Of a stretch of 64,000 nt of DNA, positions 62,376-64,000 are shown in pieces; within the stretch, counting starts at the first letter, position 1; the number at the start of each line of letters is the position of its first letter. Position numbers and translations under genes: made by a program. The notes below the pieces were generated by a model that saw nothing but the letters and a program-made list of their open reading frames with translations, was not told the origin of the DNA and made no database searches. The stretch is from Streptococcus cuniculi (GTDB lineage Bacteria; Bacillota; Bacilli; Lactobacillales; Streptococcaceae): positions 162,107 through 226,106 of the forward strand of contig NZ_SPPD01000002.1 in NCBI RefSeq assembly GCF_004570575.1. Reading direction: 5' to 3'.

Positions 62376-63452
62376 TTATTTTAATGCAAATACAAGATCT
62401 TCTGTCGGGCGAACAAGCCTGCGTTTGTGTAGTGTTTCAGCGATTTGAACAGAGTTCCATGCTGCTCCTTTTAAGAGGTTATCCGATACGATCCACATGT
62501 GAATGCCTTTTTCAGCATCCAAGTCCTTACGGATACGGCCAACAAAGGTTTCTCGTTTACCAACCGCATTGATAGCTTGTGGGTAGATTTGATGGGCTAC
62601 ATCATCTTCTAAGATCGCACCTGGAAAGGCTGCGATGGCTGCTTTTACTTCTTCAATCGGCGCTACTTCTTTGGTTTCGATATAGACAGATTCTGAATGG
62701 GCTGACAAGACTGGAATACGCACACAGGTCGCAGAAACAGCAATGCTATCATCTTCCATGATTTTCTTGGTTTCATTGGTCATTTTCATCTCTTCATAGG
62801 TATAATCATTGTCGGTAAAGACATCGATTTGTGGAAGAGCGTTAAATCCGATTGGATAGTGCTTTTTGTCGCCACCAGACGGCAAAATGTTCGCTTCTAC
62901 ATCTTTTGGTGCTACCCCATCATTCAAAACAGCACGGAGTTGCGCTTGAGTTTCCAAAATAGCCCCCATACCAGCTCCAGAAACTGCTTGGTAGGTGGAG
63001 ACGATAATGCGTTCCAACCCCCATTGTTGACGGACAGGCTCCAAAGCCACCATCATCTGAATGGTTGAACAGTTTGGACAAGCGATAATCCCCTTGTGGG
63101 CATCCAACGCATGCGCATTGACCTCTGGCACGACCAGCGGCACATCAGCATGCTGGCGGAAATAAGAGGTATTATCAACGACAACAGCTCCTGCCTTGAC
63201 TGCATAGGGGGCATACTTGGCTGAGGTTGAACCACCTGCTGAGAAAAGGGCAATATCTACCCCTTCAAAGGCATCTTCTGTCGTTTCTTCAATAACGACA
63301 TCTTGTCCCTTGAAAGACAAGACCTTGCCAGCTGAACGAACAGACGCCAAATAACGTACCTTGTCAATTGGCAAGGTAGATTCTTCCAACATCTGGATCA
63401 TTTGCGCTCCAACGGCACCAGTTGCACCAACAACAGCTACTGTATATCCCAT
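62376..63452 (-). CDS. asd: Aspartate-semialdehyde dehydrogenase Asd
   Basis: 358 residues. NADP loop [20 protein letters not shown], catalytic cysteine in [12 protein letters not shown], and the substrate-site [12 protein letters not shown]. Makes aspartate semialdehyde for lysine, threonine and methionine. Own promoter with TATAAT about 40 nt upstream, and an independent RNA (asd RNA) further upstream. Confidence 0.96.
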   Translation of the reverse strand: MGYTVAVVGATGAVGAQMIQMLEESTLPIDKVRYLASVRSAGKVLSFKGQDVVIEETTEDAFEGVDIALFSAGGSTSAKYAPYAVKAGAVVVDNTSYFRQHADVPLVVPEVNAHALDAHKGIIACPNCSTIQMMVALEPVRQQWGLERIIVSTYQAVSGAGMGAILETQAQLRAVLNDGVAPKDVEANILPSGGDKKHYPIGFNALPQIDVFTDNDYTYEEMKMTNETKKIMEDDSIAVSATCVRIPVLSAHSESVYIETKEVAPIEEVKAAIAAFPGAILEDDVAHQIYPQAINAVGKRETFVGRIRKDLDAEKGIHMWIVSDNLLKGAAWNSVQIAETLHKRRLVRPTEDLVFALK

Positions 63453-63581
63453 AAATTACCTCTTTTTTCGAATTTTCTAAAAATTTGTATATGCTTGCTA
63501 TTATACACTTTTTTCCCTTAAATGAAAAGACATTCGTGCAAAAAGATGAAACATTGCAAGAAAAATTTGGCGAAAATTTAC

Positions 63582-63719
63582 AAAAAAAAGACCAAGAAAC
63601 ATCTTGGTCCAAGGGCACTTTCGTGTGATAAGCAGGTTCACACAACTTATCAAGGTCCGCTCCTGCGTTTTGACCTCCCTAGCGTGAAAGTGGCTACTGC
63701 CACATTCGGCTCATCGCAT
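63582..63719 (-). ncRNA. asd RNA motif
   Basis: A structured RNA ending in a terminator (GACCAAG with CTTGGTC, eight T residues at 63582-63589), upstream of asd and on the same strand. Internal helices include CACTTTC with GAAAGTG and GATAAG with CTTATC. Position, organism and layout fit the streptococcal asd RNA motif, reported as an independent small transcript (about 170 nt) in S. pyogenes. The start is approximate, taken from the TACAAT box. It terminates before the asd promoter, so it is more likely an sRNA than a leader. Confidence 0.8.
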
Positions 63720-63725
63720 ACACCT

Positions 63726-63753
63726 ATTGTAGCACATTTTTCCAAGAATGCAA
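63726..63753 (-). promoter_or_regulatory. Promoter of the asd RNA
   Basis: Extended -10 TGCTACAAT (TACAAT at 63726-63731) with TTTGCA about 17 nt upstream. Predicts a start near 63719. Confidence 0.65.
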
Positions 63754-63864
63754 ACTAAATACTCAAAGCATGCACGACGTACGCATGAAAAGTTTCCCAG
63801 TGAGCTTTCGTCCTTAGAAAGCATTTTAAAACAGGCAAAACATTCGGTCTCCCCAGTATTGAAT

Positions 63865-64000
63865 CTACTTCCCAAATAATTGTGGTAAATAGTCCTCCAA
63901 ATGGACAGAAATATAGCGTTGTTTACGACGATAACTCAAGTCTTTCTTTGAAAACTGAATCACTTTCAAGAAATAGAGACACCATTTTCTGATAACATTC
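63865..64000 (-). CDS. C-terminal end of an unidentified protein
   Basis: The last roughly 44 codons of a minus-strand gene that begins outside the window, ending at TAG 63865-63867. The visible C-terminus is basic then acidic and ends SVHLEDYLPQLFGK. I do not recognise the family. Frame chosen because the other two minus frames are interrupted soon. Confidence 0.5.
   Translation of the reverse strand, partial: NVIRKWCLYFLKVIQFSKKDLSYRRKQRYISVHLEDYLPQLFGK

Noticed and set aside
63582..63719. 6S RNA
   Set aside because: Some short stretches are reminiscent (GAGCCGAA, CCCTTGGACCAAG), but the RNA is too short and lacks an obvious long hairpin with central bubble; the location before asd points to the asd RNA motif.

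Overview
The window looks like a chromosomal segment of an oral Streptococcus, most like the Streptococcus sanguinis group. That is an inference from protein character: a glpK-glpO-glpF cluster, an Mga-like regulator, a pepF-type oligoendopeptidase, a BOX-like repeat and the asd RNA motif. Its main feature is a roughly 46-kb block of cobalamin-dependent ethanolamine utilisation (eut) and anaerobic cobalamin biosynthesis (cbi/cob/hem) genes, almost all on the minus strand.

Layout, read in the direction of minus-strand transcription. (1) About 46.6-15.3 kb: a single very long operon, cbiA-cbiB-cbiC-cbiC'-cbiD-E-T-F-G-H-J, a cobA-hemD fusion, cbiK-L-M-N-Q-O, cobQ, an adenosyltransferase, precorrin-2 dehydrogenase, hemA-C-D-B-L, cobU-S-C, an Old-Yellow-Enzyme-type oxidoreductase, a Nik-like metal ABC transporter and a flavin-reductase-like protein. 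(2) 15.3-9.6 kb: a secreted HAD phosphatase lipoprotein, eutP, cobD, pduX, cobT and a PduO-type adenosyltransferase. (3) 9.6-9.2 kb, plus strand: an orphan RNA with an adenosylcobalamin riboswitch followed by EutV-type hairpins. (4) 9.1-0 kb: eutG, eutS-V-W, then eutA-B-C-L-K-E running off the window. The other end (47.1-64 kb) is ordinary core genome: an ATP-cone protein, pepF, the glycerol operon, an Mga-like regulator beside a disulfide-reductase-like flavoprotein, a GNAT, a MerR-controlled heterodimeric ABC exporter, dapA-asd and the asd RNA.

The most interesting signal is regulatory. Short paired hairpins with hexaloops of the form AxxGxx, the known signature of ANTAR (EutV) antitermination sites, are found not only before eutG and eutA and in the riboswitch RNA, but also before the secreted phosphatase operon and before cbiA. 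In the four gene leaders a hairpin competes with an intrinsic terminator. So the ethanolamine two-component system EutVW appears to control the whole cobalamin synthesis operon and a secreted phosphatase as well as the eut enzymes. No cobalamin riboswitch was found in front of cbiA; the only one I see is in the orphan RNA expected to sequester EutV. Two eut/phosphatase promoters also carry cre-like sites, suggesting carbon catabolite repression.

Together the genes would import cobalt (CbiMNQO, possibly the Nik-like system), make uroporphyrinogen III from glutamyl-tRNA (hemA, L, B, C, D), convert it to adenosylcobinamide and cobalamin, and use AdoCbl in EutBC inside a microcompartment. I saw no gene for making dimethylbenzimidazole, so the lower base is probably scavenged.
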